From assembly GCF_003946305.1 (NCBI RefSeq), contig NZ_RHNS01000003.1:124001-188000 (forward strand): a stretch of 64,000 nt of DNA, written 5' to 3'. The DNA is from Lacticaseibacillus porcinae. GTDB taxonomy: Bacteria > Bacillota > Bacilli > Lactobacillales > Lactobacillaceae. Under the pieces are notes generated by a model, which ran no database searches, was not told the origin of the DNA, and worked only from the letters and a program-made list of their open reading frames with translations. Within the stretch, counting starts at the first letter, position 1. The number at the start of each line of letters is the position of its first letter. The position numbers were made by a program, and so were the translations under genes. Shown piece by piece: positions 25,556 through 34,125 of the stretch.

Positions 25556-26353
25556 TTACTGCATGTCTTCAAATTTTTCGATCAATTGTCCAGAGTCACT
25601 TTCCAATACCACAATATTGCCAGACAAGTTGTCGGCCCCGCCGTGATTGCCACCATCGATAAACAATCGCGCAAATTCTCCGGGATATTGCACAGAATAA
25701 ACTGGATGTTGACCAAAGTTCATCATTTTGGCGGGATGGACATCCCCATCATAACGGCCTTCGATGTAACCTGTTGGCGTGTGGCCAGAGATGATTGTTG
25801 CTGGCAGTGGGTTATGGGCAAAGACCCCATCTTGTTTGCCATACCAATAATCTTCGCGGGCCCAAAGCTTCTGGTCTTCTGGCGTCAACGACACGGGATT
25901 AGACAATGAGAGATCATAGCCGGCATGCACAAACCGCAATTTACCAATGGCATATTCAAGCGGCAAGGTATCCACCCAGGTCAACAAACCGGCATAGCTC
26001 GCTAACAACCGCTGACGATTTAACGCATCGTCTTCGGCATGACCGAACTTTTGGTCGATGGCATAGCGCATCGTGTCGCTGCCGCCGTTGAATAACCAGG
26101 TTTTGGCTTCAGGGTCATTCAAATAATCCAACATGATCTGTTCGTGATTGCCGCGCAGCACCACGGTCCGATCTGGTTCAGCTAAACTTTCAGCGCGTAC
26201 CGCGTGCAACACATCAAAGCCTTGGGCATGACCATCGATGTAATCGCCGATAAATACGGTGATGGCATCTGGATACGCTTGTTGCAATTGATGTAGACGG
26301 TCGAACACCGCCATTTGCCCGTGAATGTCCCCTAATGCGATCACCCGTGTCAT
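25556..26353 (-). CDS. Calcineurin-like metallophosphoesterase
   Basis: A 265-residue cytoplasmic phosphoesterase. The metal-site motifs occur in order: ALGDIHGQMAVF (GDxHG) at residue 6, FIGDYIDGH (GDxxD) near 34, LRGNHEQIM (GNHE) near 66, then ISGHTPTG (GHTP) near 188. This is the PrpA/PrpE or ApaH-like layout, so substrates could be phosphoproteins or dinucleoside polyphosphates. GGAGGTG precedes the ATG. It is a single gene with its own terminator. Confidence 0.9.
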   Translation of the reverse strand: MTRVIALGDIHGQMAVFDRLHQLQQAYPDAITVFIGDYIDGHAQGFDVLHAVRAESLAEPDRTVVLRGNHEQIMLDYLNDPEAKTWLFNGGSDTMRYAIDQKFGHAEDDALNRQRLLASYAGLLTWVDTLPLEYAIGKLRFVHAGYDLSLSNPVSLTPEDQKLWAREDYWYGKQDGVFAHNPLPATIISGHTPTGYIEGRYDGDVHPAKMMNFGQHPVYSVQYPGEFARLFIDGGNHGGADNLSGNIVVLESDSGQLIEKFEDMQ

Positions 26354-26446
26354 CTCGCACCTCCATTAAGCTGATTATAAGAAAAAAACGGTACCAACAG
26401 ATTGCATGGAGGTTACAATTTGTGGACAATGTCGCGGCGCTAAAAT

Positions 26447-26475
26447 TTGGCAACTCGTTCATCATCAGGTATGAT
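26447..26475 (+). promoter_or_regulatory. Promoter of the HicB-like gene
   Basis: TTGGCA (26447-26452), 17 bp, TATGAT (26470-26475), 33 bases before the ATG. Confidence 0.7.
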
Positions 26476-26508
26476 GACGTCAACAATAACTTGAACAGGA
26501 GGATCAGC

Positions 26509-26811
26509 ATGACTGAACCGACATTAGTTTATCCGGTGATCATCACCGAGTCCAATGACGATGGTCACTACTTCACAGTAACCTGTCCCAACATTTCTGG
26601 CATGGTCACACAAGGCGACACCCTTGTTGAAGCGAAAAAAGCAGCCCTCGACGCCATTGCCACGATGATAGATGGTACTGATTACCCACAACCTCAAGAT
26701 CCCACGAACTGGCGACTCGAAGCAAATGAGTGCGTTGTCTATATCACAGTCGACATGGCGCAGTGGTATCGAGAAAAGCAAGATTGGTTGACTGGTCAAC
26801 CAATCCACTGA
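26509..26811 (+). CDS. Solitary HicB-like protein
   Basis: A 100-residue protein with the HicB partial RNase H fold: YPVIITESNDDGHYFTVTCP, then GMVTQGDTLVEAKKAALDAI. In HicAB systems this domain neutralises the HicA mRNA interferase. No HicA-like partner (about 60 residues with a dsRBD-like fold) is found on either side, and the C terminus lacks an obvious DNA-binding domain, so it may be an orphan used in another role. AGGAGG precedes the ATG at 26509; the longer frame from 26335 runs over the promoter. Confidence 0.83.
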   Translation: MTEPTLVYPVIITESNDDGHYFTVTCPNISGMVTQGDTLVEAKKAALDAIATMIDGTDYPQPQDPTNWRLEANECVVYITVDMAQWYREKQDWLTGQPIH

Positions 26812-26833
26812 TCGTTAACCTCACGCGCCTAGC

Positions 26834-26876
26834 AAAAAATGGTGCCTTTGCGTTCATCGCAAAGACACCATTTTAT
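26834..26876. terminator. Bidirectional terminator
   Basis: AAAATGGTG plus CTTTGCG pair with CGCAAAG plus CACCATTTT across a five-base loop, between the convergent HicB-like and oxidase genes. Confidence 0.85.
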
Positions 26877-28267
26877 TTGCGTCCGCGGACGCCAAGCGCA
26901 GTAAACTGCGGCGTTTTAAACCCAGCTTCACGTTCATGCGCCACCGCCATCCCCGCAGCTTGATTCAAATAATTATTCGGTTCATTGAAATGTGGGGAAA
27001 ACAACATATCCACCACCGCTAAATCGTCGATGGTGTTGTTATTTTGAATCGCGATCGACAAGGCATTGGCACTTTGGGCAACTTCATGCGTCGACAACAA
27101 CTGCGCCCCTAGCAACCGCCGCGACAAACGATCATACACCAAAGTGATGGTCAACTTGCTAGTGTCTGGCATAAACGCCGGCCGCCATGTCCCGACCCAA
27201 GTGATCGTATGTGGCCGCAACCCAACCACGCGACTAGCTGCGGCTTGAGTCAAGCCGGTGCTCGCGACACATAAATTAAACAACATCATCGCACTAGTCG
27301 CTTGCGTACCATAATCGATGCGTTCTTCACCGCAAGCATTCAATCCCGCCATGGCCCCTTGACGCAAAGCACTGGAAGCTAGAGGAATATAAGCAGGTTG
27401 GCCGGTGGGATTAAACAAGCTGGTGCGGCAATCCCCTGCGGCAAACACATCAGGATCGCTGGTTTGACCGAATTCATTGACCACCAAGGCACCATGGCGA
27501 TCACAAGTTAATTGCTCGGCGACAAGCGTTGTCGATGGAGTAAAGCCAGTGGTGGCAACTGCCAAGTCAAAAGTGAACTCCCCAGCACGCGTCCGCAAAC
27601 CAACATGATCAGGCACATCGACAAAAGACCGCACTGGCGTATTCAAATGCACGACGACGCCGTTTTCAGATAAGCGCTTGGTCACTGTCGCGGCATTGTC
27701 TGCGTCCAAATAGTTTCGCAACAATTGACTGCCAGATTCAAAAATAGTGACTTTATGCCCAGTGTGCGCATAGGCTTCAGCAAGTTCAACGCCGACATAA
27801 CCGCCGCCGATCAAGGCAATGTCCACTGCATCTGAGGCAGTATTTTTCACCGCTTGGGCTTCTTTGGCGTCTTTGCACAACAAGACGCGCTTGGCGTCAG
27901 CACCAGTCAACGGCGGCAGTGCATGCCGGGCACCAGTGGCCATGATCAACTTGTCATAATGCACAGTGCGCTCTTGTTGGGTTTGGATGTCGCGGGCAAC
28001 CACCGTATGGCCGGCGACATCTACTTTTAACACATTGTGATGTAAATAAACTTTTGCCCCAAGCTCCCGCAACGCTTGTGGGGTTTGGTAATGGAGTTGG
28101 GTCAACGCATCAACGGTGCCACCTAAATAAAGCGCCACGCCGCAAGCTAAAAAGCTGATATCATCATGGCGTTCAAAAATCGTCACCGTATGTTCTGGAT
28201 GACTTTGCATGATTGCTTGGGCCGCTGCCGTCCCTGCATGGGTACAACCGATGATCACAATTTCCAT
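26873..28267 (-). CDS. NADH oxidase / NADH peroxidase family flavoprotein
   Basis: A 464-residue FAD enzyme of the Nox/Npx group. FAD-binding starts with MEIVIIGCTHAGTAA, with His10, and the single redox cysteine is Cys42 in SFLACGVALYLGG. Both match the numbering of enterococcal NADH peroxidase. A second nucleotide fold (IALIGGGYVGVELAEAY) binds NADH, and VFAAGDC is the second FAD site. It removes oxygen or peroxide and regenerates NAD in the cytoplasm. Oxidase versus peroxidase cannot be decided. I take the ATG at 28267, eight bases after GGGG; two upstream ATG/GTG options crowd that site. Confidence 0.9.
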   Translation of the reverse strand: MEIVIIGCTHAGTAAAQAIMQSHPEHTVTIFERHDDISFLACGVALYLGGTVDALTQLHYQTPQALRELGAKVYLHHNVLKVDVAGHTVVARDIQTQQERTVHYDKLIMATGARHALPPLTGADAKRVLLCKDAKEAQAVKNTASDAVDIALIGGGYVGVELAEAYAHTGHKVTIFESGSQLLRNYLDADNAATVTKRLSENGVVVHLNTPVRSFVDVPDHVGLRTRAGEFTFDLAVATTGFTPSTTLVAEQLTCDRHGALVVNEFGQTSDPDVFAAGDCRTSLFNPTGQPAYIPLASSALRQGAMAGLNACGEERIDYGTQATSAMMLFNLCVASTGLTQAAASRVVGLRPHTITWVGTWRPAFMPDTSKLTITLVYDRLSRRLLGAQLLSTHEVAQSANALSIAIQNNNTIDDLAVVDMLFSPHFNEPNNYLNQAAGMAVAHEREAGFKTPQFTALGVRGRK

Positions 28268-28361
28268 ATGCATTACCCCTTTAACCACAATACCACTAGT
28301 TTGGACCAGACAACCTCAAGCGTCAAGAGCTACGGCTAAACCGTTTACATTCTGCAATTTT

Positions 28362-28382
28362 AAAAAAACGGCCGCAGCCGCT
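28362..28382 (-). terminator. Terminator of the EAL gene
   Basis: A short 6-bp stem (AGCGGC/GGCCGTT with a TGC loop and a wobble pair) directly at the stop codon is followed by seven T on the minus strand. Confidence 0.55.
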
Positions 28383-29077
28383 TATGGTAACGTTTTGAAA
28401 TCTTCAGCGATCGGCAAAGTATGTGGTCGCCCGAAATAAAACCCTTGCACTAGATCTGGAGAAAAGGCTTGGATCAACCGCACATCTTCAGGATCTTCAA
28501 ATCCTTCCAAGGCAAAACGTTTATGCAATCGATCGGCGCGCTTGCGCCACACTGCCACTTCTGCCGCAATTTCTGCGATCGACATTTGATCGCGGACGTT
28601 TTGTAAAGCAAATTTATATTCACTGACGAAAGGATCCAACGCCTCAACTAACGGCAATTGATTCTCACCAGTGCCAACATCATCAAGGCACACCCGCAAC
28701 CCAGCTTCTTGAAAACGTTGTGCCGCCGCCACCAGATCTGATAATGCAATCGTCGCGCTACCATGCCCGCGGCGTTCAGTCAATTCGATCACCAATGCAT
28801 AATCGAGTTGCGCTTGCACTGCCACTAATAAATCGATGTATTTGGTATCGATGAATTGTGCTTGATCTAAGTTAAATGACACCAATTGAAAATCTTGCGG
28901 TAAGGTTTTTAACGTTGCCCCGATCAAATTCGCCATGGTGTTTGGTGAGAATTGACTAAAGTCTGCCGGCAATTCCCACTCACCATCAGTGGTTTGTTTT
29001 TCCCGTAAAAATAATTCATAACCAGCCAGTTTACCTGTGGCTGCGACATATTTCGGTTGTCCCCAAAGTCTTAACAT
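28382..29077 (-). CDS. EAL-domain protein (c-di-GMP phosphodiesterase type)
   Basis: A 231-residue stand-alone EAL domain. The signature loop is ELF rather than EAL (GYELFLR, residues 19-25), but the other metal and catalytic positions look present: SFNLDQAQF (Asn), VIELTER (Glu), CLDDVGTGENQL (Asp-Asp), EYKFAL (Lys), LEGFED (Glu) and QGFYFGRP. It could still hydrolyse cyclic di-GMP to pGpG. No sensor or membrane part is attached. A GGDEF protein is encoded 4 kb away, so the window holds a possible maker-breaker pair. Confidence 0.87.
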   Translation of the reverse strand: MLRLWGQPKYVAATGKLAGYELFLREKQTTDGEWELPADFSQFSPNTMANLIGATLKTLPQDFQLVSFNLDQAQFIDTKYIDLLVAVQAQLDYALVIELTERRGHGSATIALSDLVAAAQRFQEAGLRVCLDDVGTGENQLPLVEALDPFVSEYKFALQNVRDQMSIAEIAAEVAVWRKRADRLHKRFALEGFEDPEDVRLIQAFSPDLVQGFYFGRPHTLPIAEDFKTLP

Positions 29078-29185
29078 ACATTTTCTCCCAAGTTCAGTAC
29101 GCTCATCGTATCATATAAAAATATTTGTTGAAACTAGTCCGGACACGTTGTATACAATTTAACGTTTTCATTGACAATTTTTTTC

Positions 29186-29211
29186 ATAAAAAAATCGGCA
29201 CTAGGCCGATT
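29186..29211 (-). terminator. Terminator of the ThrE gene
   Basis: AATCGGC and GCCGATT (29193-29211) with a five-base loop and a T run on the minus strand. Confidence 0.85.
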
Positions 29212-29217
29212 AACGAT

Positions 29218-30561
29218 TTATCCAATATGTCGCCATGAACGATCGGTTAAGATCCGCGCTGCGGCTAATCCTAATGGTAATGCCACCACCATCAACAACG
29301 CTTTGACCATCCAGCTGGCCCCAACGCCTAAGCTGTCGAGGCCTAAGTTAAACATCGCGCGATACATATAGAGCCCAGGCACCATGATCACGATCGATGG
29401 GACCGTCAAGGAAATCCGCGGATAACCGAGGCGCCGGTTTAATGGACTCGCTAGCAACCCTGCGAGCAATGCCCCTAAGAAAGCAGCAACTGCTGCAGGC
29501 ATCCCAAAACCTGCTAGCTCCAATCGCAACGTGTTGGCAAGGGCTCCGATGATGCCTGCGATCGCAGACATCTTCACTGGGGAGTTGAACATGATCGAAA
29601 AGCCGAACACCCCACACCAAGACGCCAACAACCGCAATAAACACAACGCGATCGGACCTAACCCCAATTCAATGAAGTTTTGCGGTTGCAAGTGGACGAT
29701 CATCGCCACCACCCAACCAGTCAACGTTGCCACAGTGATCACCATGATCGCGAAAGTCCCGCGTTCAAGGCCTGAGCGCATGTCTTGTTTGGCAATGTCT
29801 AAGCCGCTGGTAATGAAGGGAAATCCAGGAATCACGAACAACATGGCACCGATGTACCCGGCTTCATGGGCTTGCGATACCCCAAAAGCTAATTTTAATA
29901 ATCGAAAAACGATCAAGTACACCACGCATGCCGCCGCTACTGACACTGCAGTCGACGCGATGACCGTCATTTTGTGTCCGCCCATGATCCGTCGCAACCA
30001 GTTGCCGACACCAGCACCGAAGAAACAACAAAACATTTCAATCGGCCCGCCACCTAGTAAGAAAACAAAGGCCGCACAAGCAAGCGCAGACGCTAAGCCG
30101 ACTTGCAGTGCCGAAAAGTTTCCGGGCTTGCCAGCAATGGCATCTAAGCGATCATGAATTTCTTTATCCGTCATGGTCAAGCAGTTGCCAGCAAAGTTAT
30201 CGACAAAGTCTTCCATCGCCGTCAACTTGTCGGTGTTGACCCCACTAGCTGGCAGCGACAAGGTCTGAGAATAATGATGGCCATGTTCAAAACAGGTATA
30301 ACTTAAGCTCGTCAACCCAACATCTGCGGCACAAGTTAACCCTAAGTTGCGAGCAATGGTGTCCATCGCCGCACGCACCCGCCAGGCCCCAGTCCCACAG
30401 CTGAGCATTAACAAGCCGACGCGGCCAACTAAAGCGGCGCGTTCACTTAAGCTAGCTTCAGTGATCGGGCGATCTTCTTGAGCGAAGGTGTGCCAGCGAA
30501 TATTCATATGATGGTGATGCGATGGGACGATACGGGTCTGGTTTTCTGGACTAGAACTCAT
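29218..30561 (-). CDS. ThrE-type threonine/serine exporter
   Basis: A 447-residue fusion of both ThrE parts (DUF1212 and DUF3815). The cytoplasmic N-terminal half (about 40-170) includes LMLSCGTGAWRVRAAMD, the conserved opening, and the rest has about ten membrane helices with the family GFPFITSGLDIAKQDM near 245. It should export threonine, serine or small related amino acids using the proton gradient. A run of four His near residue 15 is unusual but without known meaning. GGAGCAG precedes the ATG. It is monocistronic. Confidence 0.88.
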   Translation of the reverse strand: MSSSPENQTRIVPSHHHHMNIRWHTFAQEDRPITEASLSERAALVGRVGLLMLSCGTGAWRVRAAMDTIARNLGLTCAADVGLTSLSYTCFEHGHHYSQTLSLPASGVNTDKLTAMEDFVDNFAGNCLTMTDKEIHDRLDAIAGKPGNFSALQVGLASALACAAFVFLLGGGPIEMFCCFFGAGVGNWLRRIMGGHKMTVIASTAVSVAAACVVYLIVFRLLKLAFGVSQAHEAGYIGAMLFVIPGFPFITSGLDIAKQDMRSGLERGTFAIMVITVATLTGWVVAMIVHLQPQNFIELGLGPIALCLLRLLASWCGVFGFSIMFNSPVKMSAIAGIIGALANTLRLELAGFGMPAAVAAFLGALLAGLLASPLNRRLGYPRISLTVPSIVIMVPGLYMYRAMFNLGLDSLGVGASWMVKALLMVVALPLGLAAARILTDRSWRHIG

Positions 30562-30681
30562 GGTTAAACTGCTCCTTCATCCCCGATGACCTCGGGTAAA
30601 CTAACTTATAGCCTACCACTTGCTGGTGTTTTCTGAAAGTTGTCGGACCAAATTCTGCAATTTGTTGCGTGATCGATCATG

Positions 30682-30868
30682 GCGAGATGAAAGGGGCACT
30701 CCAGCTGACCAAGGGTTGCGTGGAGAGGGTCCTCAGGAAAGCTAGCCGAGATGTGTCGCTGCGCTCCCCACTCGCCGGATCTTTCCTTGCGGAATCCTGT
30801 AAGCAAAACCCGCTAACAGGATTCTCACCACGCAACCCCGGTCAGCTTCCATGCCCCTTTCATCTCGC
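30682..30868 (-). repeat. Structured palindromic repeat, copy A
   Basis: The ends form about 40 bp of near-perfect inverted repeat (GCGAGATGAAAGGGGCA at 30682-30698 pairing with 30852-30868). Inside, GAATCCTGT (30792-30800) pairs with ACAGGATTC (30816-30824), and TCGCTGCGCTC (30756-30766) is the reverse complement of the conserved GAGCGYAGCGA loop. It matches copies at 30997 and 55078 in opposite orientation. No protein is encoded. Confidence 0.85.
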
Positions 30869-30996
30869 TTCGGCCAGTCACACATATTGCAATTGATTGG
30901 CCGTCACACGAATTGCACCTCAACGTGCGTGGAAACGACACATTCGTTCGTCGACGGCCACAATCCTATTGATACACAGTGTTGCGACGTAGACAC

Positions 30997-31191
30997 GGCG
31001 GTGAGTGGTGATCGGGACGGAAGCTGGCCGCCGGTGCATAGTGGAAACGCAGTTGGCGGGTTTCGCCTACTGCGTTCCGCAGGTCGAGATCCACTTTGCT
31101 CATGAGCGTAGCGAATGAACAAAGTTAGCTCGGCCGAGGACCTCCATTATGCACCGGGGGCCAGCTGGAGTCCCGATCACAACTCACCGCC
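30997..31191 (+). repeat. Structured palindromic repeat, copy B
   Basis: Outer arms start GGCGGTGAGT and end ACTCACCGCC. Inner stem ACGCAGT (31047-31053) pairs with ACTGCGT (31069-31075). GAGCGTAGCGA is at 31104-31114, followed by GCCGAGGACC and CCAGCTGGAGTCC. It ends nine bases before the stop of the minus-strand binding-protein gene, so that transcript must run into it. Confidence 0.87.
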
Positions 31192-31199
31192 CCCACATC

Positions 31200-32828
31200 T
31201 TAGTGCGTCCGCACATATTCGTAATTGATCGCACCACTTGGCATCATTGGAAATTGTTTGATGCCATCATCAAGCAAGTAGGCGGACCCCCCTTGGAAAA
31301 AGCCTGCAGAAGGGACTTGTTCCGTCATCAAGTAACGCTCAGCTTGTTGCACCAAAGCTAACCGTTGCGCCGGATGGGCACCAGCTTTTTCAATTTGTTT
31401 GGCCATCGCATCAAACTTCTCATCGGTGTAGCCGGTGATGTTCAAGCGACTGCCAGTTTGATAAAACGCCAATAAATTCATGGGATCAGCATCCCCTGGC
31501 GTCCACGTGGAGAATACCAATTCGAACTTCCCAGCAGTTTCTAACGCGACGCGCTTTTCCAACGAAACTTTTTTGATCGTGATGCTCAATCCTGGCAAGT
31601 TATGTTCCAATTGACCCGCTAAGTATGTCGCTGCAAGGTTTGCGGTATCGTTGTCAGCGATGGTCAAGGTCAAATTCAAATGGTTGGCGCCCATTTGCTT
31701 TTTGGCGCGATTCCATGCAGCAGTGGCTTTGCTTAAATTGTAAGGCAGCAGTTCACCAGTTGCTGCGCGGTAATCTTGACCGTTCGTCATCGCCGTGAGT
31801 CCTGCAGGTACCAACCCATCTAGTGGTTGCGCACCATCACGTAATCGCGATTGCGTGAAACTGTGTTTATCAAAAGCTTGGGCGATGGCTTTTCGCAAAT
31901 CGGTGTTCGTCGTCGGTCCGGTGGTGGTATTAAAGAAAATGAAGGCTTCAGTACTGATCCGCTTAGTGTTGAGTTGCCGCGACCCTTTAAAACTTGGAAC
32001 TTGTTGCGGCGAGAGTGCCGCATAATCAAACTTCCCTGCTTCAAACTGCTTAGCGCCTTTGGTGGTGTTAGCTTCTGAGGTGAAGTCGATACTTTTGACT
32101 TGGACCCGTTTGGCGTGATAATAAGTTGGGTTTTTCACATAACGCCAAGTGGTGTCATTGGCCCCTGACCAATCAGTGATCCGATATGGCCCGTTAGCAA
32201 GTACCCGCGTGGCATTGGCGCCATAATCTTTGCCCCATTTTTCAGCAAATTCTTGATTGATCGGCAACATTGGGGTATCTGATAAGATCTCAGTTAAATA
32301 AGGATTGGCTTGTTGCAAGTCCACTTCCAAGCGATTTTTGGATAAGGCGCGCACCCCTAAACTTGAAACTGGCTTTTTGCCAGTGCGGACAGCGGCCCCA
32401 TTTTTCAAAAAGTCGATCCGTGAGGCATTGCGGGCATTGGTCTGGGGATTGGCGAGCTTCTCCCAAGCGTACACGAAATCTTGGGCGGTGACGCGAGCAC
32501 CATTACTCCAATGATATGGCCGCAAATAAAAAATATAGGTTTTCATATCAGCAGACACATCAGGTTTGCCGTCAGAAATCGCGTCAACGATTTGCCCTTT
32601 GGCGTCGCGCGCGTACAACCCGACCACAGTGGCGCCAATGGTGGTACTGGCGGTCAGCGACGAATAAGTGGTTGAATCTAGCGTCTCCACTCGACCACTT
32701 GTCGCCACCCGCAACGTGTTAGCCGTGGTATCGACTTTCGTATTTTGTTGATGTAAAAACACCCCAGTGCTAGCCAAGGCCACGATCCCCACGCCGACCA
32801 CCAATTCGAGTAGATGATGCTGCTCCAT
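31200..32828 (-). CDS. Second orphan peptide-binding protein (SBP family 5)
   Basis: A 542-residue OppA-like protein: TSGRVETLDSTTYSS near the mature start, VTAQDFVYAWEKLANPQT, ANGPYRITDWSG and the C-terminal SAGFFQGG region. The N terminus has a hydrophobic helix (8-25) with no lipobox cysteine, as in the binding protein at 2919, so anchoring by an uncleaved helix is likely for both. No permease or ATPase genes are adjacent. It is only distantly similar to the first copy. The start at 32828 has GAGGAG at a somewhat long distance of about 12 bases. Confidence 0.87.
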   Translation of the reverse strand: MEQHHLLELVVGVGIVALASTGVFLHQQNTKVDTTANTLRVATSGRVETLDSTTYSSLTASTTIGATVVGLYARDAKGQIVDAISDGKPDVSADMKTYIFYLRPYHWSNGARVTAQDFVYAWEKLANPQTNARNASRIDFLKNGAAVRTGKKPVSSLGVRALSKNRLEVDLQQANPYLTEILSDTPMLPINQEFAEKWGKDYGANATRVLANGPYRITDWSGANDTTWRYVKNPTYYHAKRVQVKSIDFTSEANTTKGAKQFEAGKFDYAALSPQQVPSFKGSRQLNTKRISTEAFIFFNTTTGPTTNTDLRKAIAQAFDKHSFTQSRLRDGAQPLDGLVPAGLTAMTNGQDYRAATGELLPYNLSKATAAWNRAKKQMGANHLNLTLTIADNDTANLAATYLAGQLEHNLPGLSITIKKVSLEKRVALETAGKFELVFSTWTPGDADPMNLLAFYQTGSRLNITGYTDEKFDAMAKQIEKAGAHPAQRLALVQQAERYLMTEQVPSAGFFQGGSAYLLDDGIKQFPMMPSGAINYEYVRTH

Positions 32829-32855
32829 TTTTCCCGCGCTCCTCTTAAAATATGT

Positions 32856-32893
32856 CTATGAATAGGTTAATCCATGGACTATGATATTCATAG
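32856..32893. promoter_or_regulatory. Inverted repeat between divergent genes
   Basis: CTATGAATA (32856-32864) and TATTCATAG (32885-32893) are perfect arms 20 bp apart, between the binding-protein and GGDEF starts. Spacing of about three helix turns suits an operator. Confidence 0.4.
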
Positions 32894-32922
32894 AAGTATT
32901 TTTCTAAAGATGGAGGTTGTCT

Positions 32923-34026
32923 ATGTTTGATTGGGGCAATTGGGTGATCGAGACGATCATTGCCGCCTTCTTCATTTCCGGATTTGTGGTGTTCTACAAT
33001 TCGCGCCTGATCACGTTATGGGATCTCGCACGATCACAAAAGTTAAACGAGCATGTCGCTTCGACAGTTTTCATCTATTTAATGGTGGCCTTTTGTTTGT
33101 TTGCCACTTGGGCCAATCCTAACAATTCAACCGCGTATCTCAACTGGGCGCTGTACATTTTATTCATTCCCTTAATGGATGACGACATCGTCCCCCTTGA
33201 ATTTCTCGCCAGGTCCGCTGGGATCATCGGCTTTTGGTATTACACCAACACGGTGCACGCCGGCACCTTTTATGTGTCGTTGGTGGCAGTCTTGGTGATC
33301 CTCGGGTTGATGTTCAAATTCCATGCCCAGATCCACAGCCACTTGTTGTTAAATATCGAAGTCACCGCTTGGATTGCGATTGCCTTTTGGATCACGCAAA
33401 CGCAATTGACGCTGACCGCTAACTTAATGGGCTCGGTGATGTTTGTGTTGATGAACTGGTTCACCAGCTTGTATTGGTCGTCAGAACGATTAGCGAACTT
33501 GGAGCGCAACCGCTTGGAAAAACAAGTCAATTCTGACACGTTGACGAAAGTGGGATCGTTTTTCGCCTTTAAGTCAGATTCCGCATCAGCGTTAGCACAA
33601 GCGCAGCGCAACAACACGCCACTGACCTTGGTGATGTTTGATATCGACCGCTTCAAAAAAGTGAACGATACTTATGGCCACGCTGCTGGCAACGCCGTGT
33701 TGATCGGAGTCGCCGAGCTGGTCCAAAACGCTGTTGACACCACGCTTTATCGCACTGGCGGCGAAGAATTCAACTTGGTGTTCAACGCCCCAAAAGCGCA
33801 GATCTTACCGTTGATGCAACAGATCCACCGCCAAGTGAAAAATGCCGACTTCGTCTATGAAGGCCAACATATCTCAGTCACCTTATCGATGGGCATCACC
33901 GTGTTAAACAAAGGCGATTTAAGCTTTGAAGATGTTTATGAACGCGCCGACGCGAATTTGTATCTCTCCAAACGCTCAGGACGTGACTGCATCACTGTCG
34001 ACGGCCAACAACTGGCGTTAGCGTAA
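32923..34026 (+). CDS. Membrane GGDEF diguanylate cyclase
   Basis: A 367-residue protein with about six membrane helices (residues 8-190) followed by a GGDEF domain. The catalytic segment is intact: FDIDRFKKVNDTYGHAAGN with the substrate-binding Asp and Asn, then RTGGEEF as the active loop, with no RxxD inhibitory site visible in the expected place. It should condense two GTP to cyclic di-GMP at the membrane. GGAGG lies six bases before the ATG at 32923. Together with the EAL protein at 28382 it suggests a minimal cyclic di-GMP circuit, which is uncommon in lactobacilli. Confidence 0.9.
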   Translation: MFDWGNWVIETIIAAFFISGFVVFYNSRLITLWDLARSQKLNEHVASTVFIYLMVAFCLFATWANPNNSTAYLNWALYILFIPLMDDDIVPLEFLARSAGIIGFWYYTNTVHAGTFYVSLVAVLVILGLMFKFHAQIHSHLLLNIEVTAWIAIAFWITQTQLTLTANLMGSVMFVLMNWFTSLYWSSERLANLERNRLEKQVNSDTLTKVGSFFAFKSDSASALAQAQRNNTPLTLVMFDIDRFKKVNDTYGHAAGNAVLIGVAELVQNAVDTTLYRTGGEEFNLVFNAPKAQILPLMQQIHRQVKNADFVYEGQHISVTLSMGITVLNKGDLSFEDVYERADANLYLSKRSGRDCITVDGQQLALA

Positions 34027-34030
34027 CGCG

Positions 34031-34062
34031 AAACCCCTTCAGTATTTGTTGAAGGGGTTTTT
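34031..34062 (+). terminator. Terminator of the GGDEF gene
   Basis: AAACCCCTTCA pairs with TTGAAGGGGTTT (34031-34060), followed by T. Confidence 0.9.
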
Positions 34063-34125
34063 GCTTGCTCAGAATTTTAAATGATAATTGTCGAGTTGTT
34101 TCGGGTCCCAAATCGGTTGATTGCG

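Noticed and set aside
29531-30157. Plus-strand 208-codon open frame inside the ThrE gene
   Set aside because: It is antisense to a well-conserved membrane protein and has the Met/Pro/Asn-rich composition of a shadow frame.
30700-31190. CRISPR array or protein-coding element in the 30.6-31.2 kb gap
   Set aside because: The repeats are two long palindromes in opposite orientation, not short direct repeats with spacers, and no coherent frame crosses them.
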